Source: JAHIVN01 sp018816645 (GTDB lineage: Bacteria; Patescibacteriota; Dojkabacteria; JAHIVN01). Taken from it: a stretch of 62,261 nt of DNA. The notes under the pieces were generated by a model. That model was not told the DNA's origin. It ran no database searches and saw only the letters and a program-made list of their open reading frames with translations. The position numbers were made by a program, and so were the translations under genes. Position 1 is the stretch's first letter, and each line of letters starts with the position of its first letter. Location: contig JBDRHZ010000002.1 of NCBI GenBank assembly GCA_043816305.1, positions 1-62,261 of the forward strand, written 5' to 3'. Shown here piece by piece: positions 30,165-40,372 of the stretch.

Positions 30165-32378
30165 ATGGATAAAAAGGGAAAAGTCATACTCGGTATAGAC
30201 ATTTCTGATGCAAGTATTGAGGCATGTGCCTTGGCGAAAACGGACGATAATTTCAAGGTAGTAGCAAAGGCAAAGGCAAAATTTGATATAGGAGTAATGG
30301 AACGCGGCATTCTGAAGAAACCTAAGCAATTCCAAATAGCCTTACAAAAACTTTTGAAGCTGGGAGGTTTTCCGTCAAAGGAAGCGGTTGTTTCTCTGCC
30401 GGAAAATGCCATGTATATGATAAGTGAAGATGTCCCATTAGATCAGAAGCTAGATATCTCCAGAGTAGTCGAAGAAAAACTACTTGGGGTGATTCCTGAA
30501 TCAATCGATACTATGGCTGTAATGCATGAGATGATTCCCGAGGCAGATAAAGGTCGGCTTATCATAAGAGCAACAAACAAAAACAACCTGTTGGCAATAA
30601 AAAAGGAAGTTGAGATGGCAGGGCTTAAAGTTGTTGCTGTTGAATCAGAGGCTGAAGCAAAGGCAAGAAGTGTTGTTCAAGAATTGGAAAGGGATAAAGC
30701 AATTCTGATCCTTGATATAGGGGCACTAAGTACTGCGATATCTGTCTTTGATTCTCGTGGGGTAAGCTTGAGCACGACAATACCTTATGCCGGGAAGGTA
30801 ATTACTGACAGCATAGCAGAGAAGCTTCATAAGCCTGCTGATGAAGTCGAGAAATTAAAACATGAACTCGGATTGAGTGCGAAAGGCGAGTATCTGCCTG
30901 TTCGTGAGGGCATATTGGAGGTACTGGAAAAAATTGTTAATGAGCTGGATGACTCAATTATATATTATCAAAAATCTTCAAACAGAAATATCTCGGAGAT
31001 AAGGATTCTTGGCGGCAGCGGTCGAATAAAGGGGTTAAGAGAGTATTTAGAGACGGAGATAAAAGGAGTAAAAATCAGTTTTGCGAAGACTTGGGTTGAT
31101 GCTGGTGGAGAAGATATATTCTCGTATTTCCAAACAGCGATAGGTTTGGCATTAAAGGGTTTTAACTATAACAACAGTCTTGAGAGAGGAGATCTATTGA
31201 AGTCGCTATTTCCCAAAGGTGAGAATCTAGATAAAAAAGAGAATCTACTAGTGAGACTGAAGGGAATATTTCATAAAGATAAAAATAAGAAATCCGAGTT
31301 TTTCATGGGAAAAGCAGTTAATAAACCTGTAACAAGAATTCCAGTACAGCTTACCGGGAAAGGGACAAATAAACCAGGTTCCGAGCGTTTTAAAAGTATG
31401 GATAAAGCACATAGCATTTCTAGCAGGAGTCAAAATGATTCAAAGTTAAAGCTTATTTTGATTCCATCAATAATCCTGATTATAGTGTCTATGAGTCTGG
31501 TGGTGTATGAACTCTTTTTTAGAGAGAATGGGGATAGCACTGTTGGACAAGGAAAGGCAGGACGAGAATCTATACCTTTTGAGGATTTGATACAGCTAGA
31601 TGTGGCTCAACTAAGTCTATCCGAATCGGATTTTCAAACTTTTACGGAAACAATTACGAAAAGCTACGCTTTCAAATCAACTGGAAAATTGGAAACTTCT
31701 GAGCATGTGACGGGATCGGTCAAAATATTTAATAAAACCGATACAGAGTATAACCTCGTAGCAACTTCCAGGCTCATTACAAAGGATGGCGAGCTTTATC
31801 GGCTTGATGATGCAGTAAGCGTTCCTTCGGGCGGGAGTACAGTCGCTTCAGTTACAGCCGATGAACCTGGAGCCGATTTTTCTATCGACAAAGGTGTGAA
31901 GATGACCTTTCCAGGATTAAGTAATCTTGATATAGACTCGGATTTTTATGCCGAGTCGCAAAGCGGGTTTGAAGCATCCTCCAGTAAGTTTGTTACAAAA
32001 GATGACCTGGAAAAAGCAGAAGCTGAGATAGCAAATAGTCTAGAGACGATAGATTTCAGTGGTCTCGTTTTTGATGTAGAAGCAGGAACCATTTTGACCG
32101 AAGAGACCTTCGATTCAAAGGTTGATAAAGTAGAGTTTAGTGTAAAAAAGGGAGATAAGGTAGCCTCTTTCGAGGCAACTGCAACTATTCTTATCTCCAA
32201 AATTGGGATTGCTGAAACAGCGTTAATAGACCAGATAGATGATAGGCTCCAGGAAAGTCTCCAGGCAGGTGAAAGGATAGAAGATTACATTTTGAGGAAT
32301 TGTACCATTGAAGTTCAATCCCCAAATGAAGCCGAAGGATTAGTGGTTCTTGCGAAGTGTACGGCAGCAAAGAAATAG
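30165..32378 (+). CDS. PilM-type actin-like ATPase fused to membrane helix and baseplate J-like domain
   Basis: A 737-residue protein. Residues 1-350 are PilM-like: GKVILGIDISDASIEACALA, ILILDIGALSTAISVF (phosphate loop) and IRILGGSGRIKGLREYLE. A charged linker leads to a membrane helix at about residues 428-452 (LKLILIPSIILIIVSMSLVV). The outer region (about 460-737) resembles the 'baseplate J-like' domain seen in CPR proteins: TGSVKIFNKTDTEYNLVATS, then VSVPSGGSTVASVTADEPGA. In other bacteria PilM binds the separate membrane protein PilN; here one chain spans the membrane and could replace PilN (and PilO). Those genes are not seen nearby. The start is fixed by AGGAGG. Confidence 0.82.
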   Translation: MDKKGKVILGIDISDASIEACALAKTDDNFKVVAKAKAKFDIGVMERGILKKPKQFQIALQKLLKLGGFPSKEAVVSLPENAMYMISEDVPLDQKLDISRVVEEKLLGVIPESIDTMAVMHEMIPEADKGRLIIRATNKNNLLAIKKEVEMAGLKVVAVESEAEAKARSVVQELERDKAILILDIGALSTAISVFDSRGVSLSTTIPYAGKVITDSIAEKLHKPADEVEKLKHELGLSAKGEYLPVREGILEVLEKIVNELDDSIIYYQKSSNRNISEIRILGGSGRIKGLREYLETEIKGVKISFAKTWVDAGGEDIFSYFQTAIGLALKGFNYNNSLERGDLLKSLFPKGENLDKKENLLVRLKGIFHKDKNKKSEFFMGKAVNKPVTRIPVQLTGKGTNKPGSERFKSMDKAHSISSRSQNDSKLKLILIPSIILIIVSMSLVVYELFFRENGDSTVGQGKAGRESIPFEDLIQLDVAQLSLSESDFQTFTETITKSYAFKSTGKLETSEHVTGSVKIFNKTDTEYNLVATSRLITKDGELYRLDDAVSVPSGGSTVASVTADEPGADFSIDKGVKMTFPGLSNLDIDSDFYAESQSGFEASSSKFVTKDDLEKAEAEIANSLETIDFSGLVFDVEAGTILTEETFDSKVDKVEFSVKKGDKVASFEATATILISKIGIAETALIDQIDDRLQESLQAGERIEDYILRNCTIEVQSPNEAEGLVVLAKCTAAKK

Positions 32379-32398
32379 TTAAATCAAGCTCTAACTTT

Positions 32399-32845
32399 AT
32401 GAATAAAAATGATGAACGGGGTCTCAGTCTGATAGAAATTCTGATAGTTATTGCGATCATCGCAATCCTCGGGACTATAACATTTGTTGCGATAAATCCC
32501 TCCAAGTACGCTGCTGAGTCAAGAGATACGGAGAGAGAAAGCGAAGTAATTCAGATCCTAAATAAGGCGCACCAATATCTTGCTGATGATAAAACCATTT
32601 CCGATCTTGAGGCGGCAGCTGGAACAATAGGTGAATGTGGAACTGCCGACTCGAATATAGGGACTTCTGGAGTAAATCTGGGAGCAGTACTTGTAAGCGA
32701 TTACATATCAGAAATTCCTATAGATCCTTCGAGCGGATGCAATGCAGGTGATACCTGCTATGATATCTGTAAGAACAGCTCAAACGGTTCGATCACAATT
32801 AAAGCACCAAATGCAGAAACGAGAACAATCGAATCTAAGAGATAA
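32399..32845 (+). CDS. Type IV major pilin-like protein
   Basis: With the ATG at 32399 the protein has 148 residues: leader MNKNDERG, then LSLIEILIVIAIIAILGTIT with Glu at +5, then FVAINPSKYAAESRDTERES. The short leader and N-terminal helix are typical of major type IVa pilins and pseudopilins (GspG-like). Four cysteines in the C-terminal third (about residues 80, 117, 122 and 126, in GCNAGDTCYDIC for the last three) can form disulfides in the D-region. It follows the PilM fusion after 20 bases. Confidence 0.87.
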   Translation: MNKNDERGLSLIEILIVIAIIAILGTITFVAINPSKYAAESRDTERESEVIQILNKAHQYLADDKTISDLEAAAGTIGECGTADSNIGTSGVNLGAVLVSDYISEIPIDPSSGCNAGDTCYDICKNSSNGSITIKAPNAETRTIESKR

Positions 32846-32868
32846 TTTACAAATTTATTTAAATAAAG

Positions 32869-34095
32869 ATGAATAATAAAAAATAAAATTGGGAAGAAAA
32901 AAAACAAGAGTGTTGATATTGATTATCTTAATAACCTGCTTGATCTGCAGGTTAGACTATGCAGGCTAGTTGATACAAAAAGGATCTTGAAGGCACATTA
33001 GCTCAGATACTGGATATCATACTTGAGCCTGATGAGATTGATGGCGGGGGAATTTACCTTTTAAATAGTGAGAGTGAGGCATATGACTTATCTTTTCCAA
33101 GGGATTGTCCGATGTGTTTGTGAAGGAAGTTTCTCACTACAAAAAGGGGGATCCTCAGTACGAGCTGATACTCAAAGGAAAGTCGGTATTCAAAATGTAC
33201 TCAGAATCGAGTTTCAGGGATGAGGTAGGAGACGCAGAAGGGCTTCGGCATAATTCCAATAAAAGTAGGTGGACAGTGCAAAGCTGTTATGAATATTACC
33301 TCAAAGAAATATGACAATTTTTCAACTTATGCGTTAAAGGCAATTGAGGTCGCTGCTGTACAAATAAATAACATACTTGAAAGTTACAGCACGCATGAGA
33401 AGCTTGATGAAAGTAAGGATAAATATGAAAACATTTTCGACCTTTCTCCTGAGGCAATAGTAATACTGGATAAAAGCGGGAAAGTTCTGAATGTAAATAG
33501 AAGACTTTTTGACTGGTTAGGATATACAAAGGAGGAGACTATCGGGAAGAGTTTATTAAAGCTCCCTTTTTTGACAGCTAACAGTAAGGTGAAGGTAATG
33601 GCTAATTTTGCTAAAAGAATGATGGGTAAAGATATTCATCCCTACGAGCTGAATTTCGTGTCAAAAGAGGGGAAAGAAGTAATCGGAAGAATATCTGCAA
33701 CAGTTGTAAAAGATGACGAAGGGAAGCCTGTCCAAGATATAGTCATGATCTCTGAAGTCACAGAAGTAAAGAAAATGGAGCGAGAAGTACAGGGGGTGAA
33801 AGATGAACTTGAGATGATATTTAACAATATCCCTGTCATGGTTTTTTATAAAAATAGGAGACATCAAGTAGTAAAAGTAAATGCTGCAAGGGCAAAGTTT
33901 TTGGGGATGAAGATAGAAGATATCGAAGGAAAATACACTAAGGATCTGTATCCCGATGAGGCTGAAAAATATATGGCAGATGATAATGAGGTGTTTGAAA
34001 CGGGTGAACCCAAGAGACAGATCCTTGAGCAGTTGAGTCCTCCTGCGGGGAAAATTTGGGTGCAAACAGATAGAGATGAGGATAGAATACTCTAA
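32869..34095 (+). pseudogene. Decayed GAF-PAS-PAS sensor gene with several frameshifts
   Basis: Conceptual reading in changing frames gives a GAF domain: VDIDYLNNLLDLQVRL, DLEGTLAQILDIILEPDEID, GLSDVFVKEVSHYKKGD, and IIPIKVGGQCKAVMNITSKK. Frames change near 32980, 33095-33103 and 33241-33250, and probably once more close to the start. From 33289 an open frame continues with PAS 1 (YENIFDLSPEAIVILDKSG) and PAS 2 (LEMIFNNIPVMVFYKNR), then runs into a stop at 34093-34095 before PAS 2 is complete. No kinase domain belongs to this piece. So many breaks in 400 bases fit a dying gene better than programmed shifts, but long A runs also make sequence errors possible. A remnant protein from 33289 could still be made. 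Confidence 0.7.
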
Positions 34096-36311
34096 GGCTA
34101 TATCTGACCACCTAGCTTCATTATCTGAAGTTCAGACCTTTCTAAAAGGCAAAAAGATTCCTCAGCAGGAGTCTATTCTTTCTATATTACACCATCATTA
34201 TATTGGAGGAGAAGTATTCTCGGCAATTTATTTGATGGATAAGATGGGCATTACTTATGTGTCGACAAATCCTGATTTTGTTGGTAAGGACTATAGTTTC
34301 CGGCCATATTTCCAAAATGCTTTGCAGGGAGAACAATTGCTGTATATCGCAAAGGGAGTTACAAGCAACGAGCCAAGGTTTTATGTATCCACTCCGGTAT
34401 ACGATGAAACGAAAAATCTATTGGGTGTAATAGTGGTGAAGATAAATTCGACCGAGATCATAAATGCGATTTCGATTGAACTGACACATGGATCGGGAAG
34501 AACGATGATATTGGATGATAATAGAGTTATCGTTTTTTCTTCGGACAGTGTATCGCAATACAAAACGCTTTGGGCATTGAGTGACAGTGAAAAGGAGGCT
34601 TTGATAAATGAGAACAAATATCCGGGAGAATCCCTTGATCCGCTTGGCATAAATGAGCCGAAAGGTAAGTGGTTTGAGATGGGTGATTTTACAACACTTG
34701 AAGTCTCAGATGAGGCGGGGGCGAAGAAACTTGCGGTTCTAGGGAAAATCGGAAACGGAGACAGCTACTTATATCAAAGCTTACTGAAACAAGATTTGAC
34801 TTATGGGTCGCTGAATCTACCTGAAGTTCTTGCCTTGTTGATATTTATCTCCGTTTCATCAACCATTATAATACTTTATCTGATTATCCGAAAACAATCA
34901 AATCCGCTCAAACAAATAGAATCATATTCAAGAGAAGTTTCAAAAGGCAACTTCTCCTTTGCCGTTGATAAGACACTAATGTCAGAAGAAAATGAGATCG
35001 GAAGGTTAGCTAAATCGTTTGAGTATATGAGAGAAAGAATTCAGGATTTGTATAAGAACATGTCGCTCAAGATAAAAAGTAAAACTCAAGTTTTGGATCT
35101 TAAAGTAAAGGAGCTAGAGGATACTCGATTAGCTATGTTGAGCCTTCTTGAGGACGTAAAGGAGGAAAAGAATCTTTCTCAAAAGAGAGCTGTGGATTTA
35201 GATAAGTTTAAACTTGCGGTTGAAAATGCATCGGATTTTATCGTGATAACTGATGCAAACGGAATCATCGTGTATGTAAATCGAGCGGTAAAAAAAATTA
35301 CCGGTTTCAATAGGAAGGAAGTGATCGGACAAAAGGCAGGAAGCAAACAAAGCTGGGGAGGGTTTATGAGGAAGGAAGTATATGAGGGAATGTGGAAGAC
35401 TATAAAGATAAAAAAGAAAGTTTTCGAAGGAGAGGTTCAGAATATGAGAAAGGGAGGTGGAAAACATACTGTTTTTGCGAGTATTTCTCCAGTTTTAGAT
35501 GATTCTGGACAAGTTGTTTTCTTCGTGGGAATAGAAAGGGATGTAACAAAAGCAAAGGAAGTGGATCGTATGAAGACAGAATTTGTTTCTATAGCCTCAC
35601 ATCAACTGCGAACACCTCTTTCTGCTTTAAGATGGACGCTGGAGATGCTTATAGGAGGGGATGCCGGTAAGTTGGAAGCAGGGCAGGATATCTTGGTACA
35701 GAGAGCATACAGTTCTACGAAACGTATGATCGGTCTTGTAAACGGCCTGCTGAATGTTTCGAGAATAGAGTCGGGACAGCTTTTCGTAGAACCATCCCTT
35801 ATAGATATAAAGAAACTTGCTGGAGATATAATTTGTGAGTTTACAAAGGATATTGCTAAGAATAAGCAAAGATTAACTTTCAATATTGAGGAAATGAAGT
35901 TGGAAAAAATCAAGACTGACAGAAAGCTTCTCCGAGAGGTCTTTTCGAAATATTATATCAAATGCTGTTAAATATACCCCGGAAGGCGGAAAAATTGATG
36001 TTAGGATAGTTGAAGATGGTAAAAACCTGAAGTTCTCTGTAGAGGATACAGGGATTGGCATTCCAAAGAGTGAGCAGAAAAAACTATTCACGAAATTTTT
36101 CAGAGCTGAAAATGCATCAGCGATAGAAAATGAAGGTACCGGACTTGGACTCTATCTTGTGAAGTCTCTTGTTGGGCTTCTCGGGGGTAAGATAGTTATC
36201 AAATCAGTGGAGGGAAAGGGGACGAGGGTTTGGTTTACAATTCCACTTGCAGGAATAGAAAAGAGAGAAGGGACAAAGGAAATATCTTCTGCTTTTAGCA
36301 AGGATGTTTAG
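34076..36311 (+). pseudogene. Cache-HAMP-PAS histidine kinase, N-truncated and frameshifted
   Basis: The frame from 34076 starts inside a Cache-type sensor domain (YLMDKMGITYVSTNPDFVGK, DYSFRPYFQNALQGEQ). Next are a membrane helix at about residues 257-277 (EVLALLIFISVSSTIIILYL), HAMP, coiled coil, PAS, and a HisKA domain (FVSIASHQLRTPLSALR). The first membrane helix that should precede the Cache domain is missing. The frame then ends at 35971, just after LLREVFS. Removing one base of AAA at about 35948-35950 restores NIISNAVKYTPEGGKID, the G1 box DTGIGIPKSEQ and GTGLGLYLV, ending at TAG 36309-36311. The total length is one base off a multiple of three. It is a real kinase gene broken at both ends, or an error-prone stretch. 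Confidence 0.75.
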
Positions 36312-36343
36312 ACTTGTTTGCGATTTCCACCTTTTGGGGTTTA

Positions 36344-36371
36344 TTGAAAAGGCTGGCCAATAGTATATAAT
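36344..36371 (+). promoter_or_regulatory. Promoter upstream of response regulator and pilB
   Basis: TTGAAA (36344-36349), a 16-bp spacer and TATAAT (36366-36371) lie 27 bases before the response regulator start. No clear Shine-Dalgarno sequence follows. This would give the regulator-pilB-pilC genes a promoter of their own. Confidence 0.55.
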
Positions 36372-36398
36372 GTTTTAAATATTTAGTTTGTAGAAACA

Positions 36399-36773
36399 AT
36401 GAGTGAAAAGAAAATTCTTATAGCTGAAGATGAAGAATTTCTTCGGTCTATCATAAAGTCGAAGCTGACAAAGGCGGGCTATGAGGTTCTTGAAGCCTCG
36501 GATGGTGAAGCAGCGCTCAAAAGTATTCGGGATGAGGGACCGAGTCTTGTGCTTCTTGATCTTATGATGCCTAAGATGAATGGTTATGATGTTCTCAAGA
36601 AAATACAGGAGGATCCCGCGCTTTCGAAAGTTCCGGTTATCATACTTTCAAATCTCGGACAATTGAATGATATCGAGAAAGGGAAAAAGCTTGGCGCAGT
36701 AGATTATATAGTTAAAAGCAATGTTTCGATAAATGAGGTACTCAAAAAAGTAGAGGAGACATTAAAAAAATAG
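36399..36773 (+). CDS. CheY-like single-domain response regulator
   Basis: A 124-residue receiver domain with no output domain. It has KILIAEDEEF (acidic pocket), the phosphorylation site VLLDLMMPKMNGYD, VIILSNL (switch Ser/Thr position) and DYIVKSNVS with the conserved Lys. It lies 6 bases before pilB and after the broken kinase. In other pili, CheY-like proteins of this kind control PilB or PilT motors; that role is inferred from position. The receiver is closely similar in pattern to the one at 40373, so the two are probably paralogues. Confidence 0.92.
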   Translation: MSEKKILIAEDEEFLRSIIKSKLTKAGYEVLEASDGEAALKSIRDEGPSLVLLDLMMPKMNGYDVLKKIQEDPALSKVPVIILSNLGQLNDIEKGKKLGAVDYIVKSNVSINEVLKKVEETLKK

Positions 36774-36779
36774 CATTAC

Positions 36780-38459
36780 ATGAGATTTACAAATAGAGAA
36801 CTAAAAGAACTAATTGAAGACGGAGGAGTTATAGAGTCCAGTGTTCTAAACTCATTGTTTAAAGAGGCTGAGAAAAAGTCTATAGATCTCAGAGATTATC
36901 TCCTAGAGAAAAATCTTCTGACAGATGAACAGATTGGTCAGCTTGTTGCCTCTAAACTGAATGTGCCGTTTACAACACTCCAGAAAAAATCTATAGAAGA
37001 AAGGGTCTTAAACATTATCCCAAAAATCCTTGCCCAAAAACAAAAAGCGATAGCTTTTGAAGAAGATAAGTATAATCTGAAAGTAGCATCCCCGAATCCT
37101 CTAAATATGAAGTTTTTCCACGTACTTCAGAAGAAAACGGGAAAAGATGTGGTTGCTTATTATATTACCGATAAAGATTTCAGGGGCTGTCTGAATAAGT
37201 ACAAGCAGGGTCTTTATGCAGAATTCGACGAACTGATAAAGCAAACAATAAATAAGGCCAGTAGTGAGGAACGCTCAGAGACTCCAATTGTGGAAATGCT
37301 TAACCTCATATTAGACTATGCGCATGAGAATTCTGCATCTGATATACATATAGAACCGACGGAAGATTCAGTACTCGTAAGGTTTAGGATAGATGGTATC
37401 CTGCACACGATTATTAGAATGCCCAAACAGATTGAGGATAGAATCATCAGCAGAGTGAAAGTGATGGCAAAACTGAGAACAGATGAACACAATAGTGCCC
37501 AGGACGGAAGGTTTATGTATAAGGTCGAAGACGAGAAAGTAGATGTTCGTATTTCGGTACTGCCAATTGCCTGGGGTGAAAAAGTTGTGATGAGACTTCT
37601 ATCATCCAAGAACAGGTTCTTCGCCTTGAGTGAGCTGGGTTTTGCGGAGGAAGATTTAGTAAAAGTGAAAACTGCAATCGTGCGATCTCACGGTATGGTG
37701 TTGTCTACTGGACCTACAGGATGCGGAAAAACAACTACTATGTATGCGATTCTAAAACTTTTGAATAAGAAAGAGGTGAATATCTCAACGATAGAGGATC
37801 CGATCGAGTATAGTGTGCAAGGAATTAACCAAGTTCAGGTCAATCCAAAGACAAATCTTACATTTGCCGAAGGTCTCAAATCACTTCTTCGACAGGATCC
37901 GGATATACTTATGGTGGGAGAGATCCGGGACGAAGAGACTGCAAAGATCGCGGTCAATGCTGCGATGACAGGACACCTTGTTCTGTCAACATTACATACA
38001 AATGATGCAGCTACAACTCTACCAAGGTTTCTGGATATGGGAATCAAGGCTTATCTCATAGCCTCAACTGTAAACCTTGTTATTGCACAAAGGCTTGTTC
38101 GTAAAATATGTCCGCAGTGCATTCAAAGCAGGGCGCTGAGCAAGGAGGAGATAGAACTGTATGGGAAGATGATCTCTAAGTTTTCAGGCAAAGACGACAT
38201 AAGAAAAGTACTTGTTTATGAAGGCAAAGGGTGTAACTCATGTAATAAAACAGGGTACTCGGGTAGAACCGGTATTTATGAAGTTCTGATTGTAGATGAG
38301 GATATACGAAAGATAATCACTAAGACAAATGCTACTCGTGACGACATTCAAAAAGAAGCGGTCGCAAAAGGTATGACCACTATGTTTGAAGACGGCATAA
38401 GAAAGGTCCTTATGGGGATCACATCAATAGAAGAAGTAGTTCGTGTTTCTGAGATATAA
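36780..38459 (+). CDS. pilB: Type IV pilus assembly ATPase
   Basis: A 559-residue GspE/PilB motor ATPase driving pilus extension. Visible are the N-terminal MshEN-type region (residues about 1-150), SASDIHIEPTEDSVLVRFRI, Walker A GPTGCGKTTT at about 311, the Asp box TIEDPIEYS, Walker B ILMVGEIRDEET, and the His box GHLVLSTLHTNDA. The C-terminal zinc site is CPQC with CNSC. All catalytic parts are intact and length is normal. pilC follows after 6 bases. No PilT retraction ATPase is in the window. Confidence 0.95.
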   Translation: MRFTNRELKELIEDGGVIESSVLNSLFKEAEKKSIDLRDYLLEKNLLTDEQIGQLVASKLNVPFTTLQKKSIEERVLNIIPKILAQKQKAIAFEEDKYNLKVASPNPLNMKFFHVLQKKTGKDVVAYYITDKDFRGCLNKYKQGLYAEFDELIKQTINKASSEERSETPIVEMLNLILDYAHENSASDIHIEPTEDSVLVRFRIDGILHTIIRMPKQIEDRIISRVKVMAKLRTDEHNSAQDGRFMYKVEDEKVDVRISVLPIAWGEKVVMRLLSSKNRFFALSELGFAEEDLVKVKTAIVRSHGMVLSTGPTGCGKTTTMYAILKLLNKKEVNISTIEDPIEYSVQGINQVQVNPKTNLTFAEGLKSLLRQDPDILMVGEIRDEETAKIAVNAAMTGHLVLSTLHTNDAATTLPRFLDMGIKAYLIASTVNLVIAQRLVRKICPQCIQSRALSKEEIELYGKMISKFSGKDDIRKVLVYEGKGCNSCNKTGYSGRTGIYEVLIVDEDIRKIITKTNATRDDIQKEAVAKGMTTMFEDGIRKVLMGITSIEEVVRVSEI

Positions 38460-38465
38460 AAAAGC

Positions 38466-39557
38466 ATGCCCAAAACAACCGAAGGTAAAAGTAAACTGCT
38501 TAGTTTTGGAGGTATAAAGCCTCTGGAGAAAATCATCCTTGCAAAGCATCTAGCTATAGCCCTGAAGGCTGGTCTTGATATAGTTGAAGCTTTAAATGCT
38601 TTGGCTCAACAAACGACATCAAAAAGGCTTCGTGAAATTCTCACAGAAATCCGGAAAGATGTGGAGGAAGGGAAACCTCTTGCAGATAGCTTCTTGAGAT
38701 ATCCAAAGGATTTCCCATCAATATTTGTAGATATGATTTATTCTGGGGAACGTGGAGGAACTTTGCCAGAAAACTTGGAATATCTATCTTTGCAACTTGA
38801 AAAAGATTATGAACTGAAGAAGAAGATAAAGGGGGCCATGATGTATCCGGGCATAATATTTTTTGCGACGATTATCGTTACGCTAGCTCTATCGATTTTT
38901 GTTCTACCGAAAATAACAGCTCTTTATGATTCTTTCGGAGATGACCTTCCTCTTATAACAGTAATTATGCTTGGAGCTATGAATTTTGTACGCAATTACT
39001 GGTATCTTCTGTTAGTTAGTGCAGCCGGAATCATAGGCTTATACAGCCTTGCTGAGAAGTTCCCTGCAGCTAAGAAGGTTGTAGACAAGATGAAATTAAG
39101 CCTGCCGATATTGGGGAACATGTATGTAGTATCTCAGCTTACGAGGTTAAGTAGAACGCTAGGAACTCTTGTGAAAAGCGGTGTGCCGATTCAAGCAGCA
39201 CTTCAATCTCTGGAATCAACTGCGGATAATTTAGTATATAAGGATTTGATGAGGAAAACCGCTGAGCAAGTGAGTTCCGGAGAAACAATGTATTCGATAC
39301 TGAAGGAGTATCCACATCTATTTCCTCCACTTGCTTCTCGAATGATCAGTCTTGGAGAGGAAACAGGAAATCTTGAAAATAATCTATTGTACCTTGGAGA
39401 ATTTTATGAAAAAGAGCTTGATGGGGTTGTGAAGAATATGACTACTATTCTCGAACCGATTCTTCTGATTTTCGTAGGACTTATGGTAGGACTTGTTGCT
39501 GTCGCTATCATCATGCCAATTTATAGCTTGTCAGGATCTATAAACCGGTTCGCCTAA
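38466..39557 (+). CDS. pilC: Type IV pilus inner-membrane platform protein
   Basis: A 363-residue PilC/GspF protein with two repeated T2SSF domains: first around LAKHLAIALKAGLDIVEALN, second around LTRLSRTLGTLVKSGVPIQA. Membrane helices are at about residues 125-150, 178-198 and 330-355. Length is slightly below the usual 400. It acts as the platform turned by PilB. It is co-directional with pilB, 6 bases away. The next gene, a kinase, starts 75 bases after it. Confidence 0.94.
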   Translation: MPKTTEGKSKLLSFGGIKPLEKIILAKHLAIALKAGLDIVEALNALAQQTTSKRLREILTEIRKDVEEGKPLADSFLRYPKDFPSIFVDMIYSGERGGTLPENLEYLSLQLEKDYELKKKIKGAMMYPGIIFFATIIVTLALSIFVLPKITALYDSFGDDLPLITVIMLGAMNFVRNYWYLLLVSAAGIIGLYSLAEKFPAAKKVVDKMKLSLPILGNMYVVSQLTRLSRTLGTLVKSGVPIQAALQSLESTADNLVYKDLMRKTAEQVSSGETMYSILKEYPHLFPPLASRMISLGEETGNLENNLLYLGEFYEKELDGVVKNMTTILEPILLIFVGLMVGLVAVAIIMPIYSLSGSINRFA

Positions 39558-39632
39558 ATCGTTATTTATCCCCGCCTTTACATATCCAACTGTTAATGTT
39601 ATGTTATATTGATGATATATAAAATATATTAG

Positions 39633-40355
39633 GTGAATAAACACGTAAATTCCCAAAACACTTACTCTAGTATGGATAAACAGGTATTGATATCAATGCT
39701 TTCACATCAACTTAGATATCCTCTGTCTACTGCACGATTGAAGCTAAAAAAAACTATTCGTGATGATAGGATGTCTTCAGACACTCTTAAAGATTTGTCA
39801 TGTGTGGCTAACCAGCTGAACAAAGTTTTGGACTTTATCGATAAAATATTGCTTATTCAGAAAATCGAGGACAATGCATATGAGGCAGGATATGAGGATA
39901 TCAACCTGGCAAGCTTCTTGCATGACATCATCAAGAATTATGATGATGAGGTTCGACAGAAAGGGTTGACTTTGAATGTAAAGGTTAACTCGAGAAATAC
40001 CATTATCCGAACAGATTCGTTTATTCTCGAAAACATAATCTCAAATATTCTTTCAAATGCAGTGAAATATTCAGAAGATGGTGGGAGGGTGGCCATAGAA
40101 CTGTCCTGTCCAGAAAATGAAGTAATGTTCAAAGTCCGAGATCAAGGTGTAGGTATCCCGAAAGATGAGATGAGCAGGCTTTTCAATAAATTCTATAGAG
40201 CATCGAATGTAAGAGAATCGCGTTCGGAAGGGGTTGGACTTGGACTTTACATCTCAAGAATGTTTGTATCAATGCTTGGGGGAAGGCTTGAGCTGGAATC
40301 TGAGGTCGGTACGGGGACTTGTGTTTTTGTCACTTTGCCGAAAGCTATAAATTAA
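39633..40355 (+). CDS. Soluble sensorless histidine kinase
   Basis: A 240-residue protein (GTG start at 39633; ATG at 39672 is possible) consisting almost only of HisKA and HATPase domains. H box: SMLSHQLRYPLSTARLK, with Tyr where most kinases have Thr (RTP). N box NIISNILSNAVKYSEDGG, G1 RDQGVGIPKDE, G2 SEGVGLGLYISRM. It has no membrane helix and no input domain, so a partner must provide the signal. The response regulator 17 bases downstream is its obvious target. The decayed kinase block upstream may have been replaced by this one. Confidence 0.9.
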   Translation: MNKHVNSQNTYSSMDKQVLISMLSHQLRYPLSTARLKLKKTIRDDRMSSDTLKDLSCVANQLNKVLDFIDKILLIQKIEDNAYEAGYEDINLASFLHDIIKNYDDEVRQKGLTLNVKVNSRNTIIRTDSFILENIISNILSNAVKYSEDGGRVAIELSCPENEVMFKVRDQGVGIPKDEMSRLFNKFYRASNVRESRSEGVGLGLYISRMFVSMLGGRLELESEVGTGTCVFVTLPKAIN

Positions 40356-40372
40356 TTATTTAAGGGTATCAA

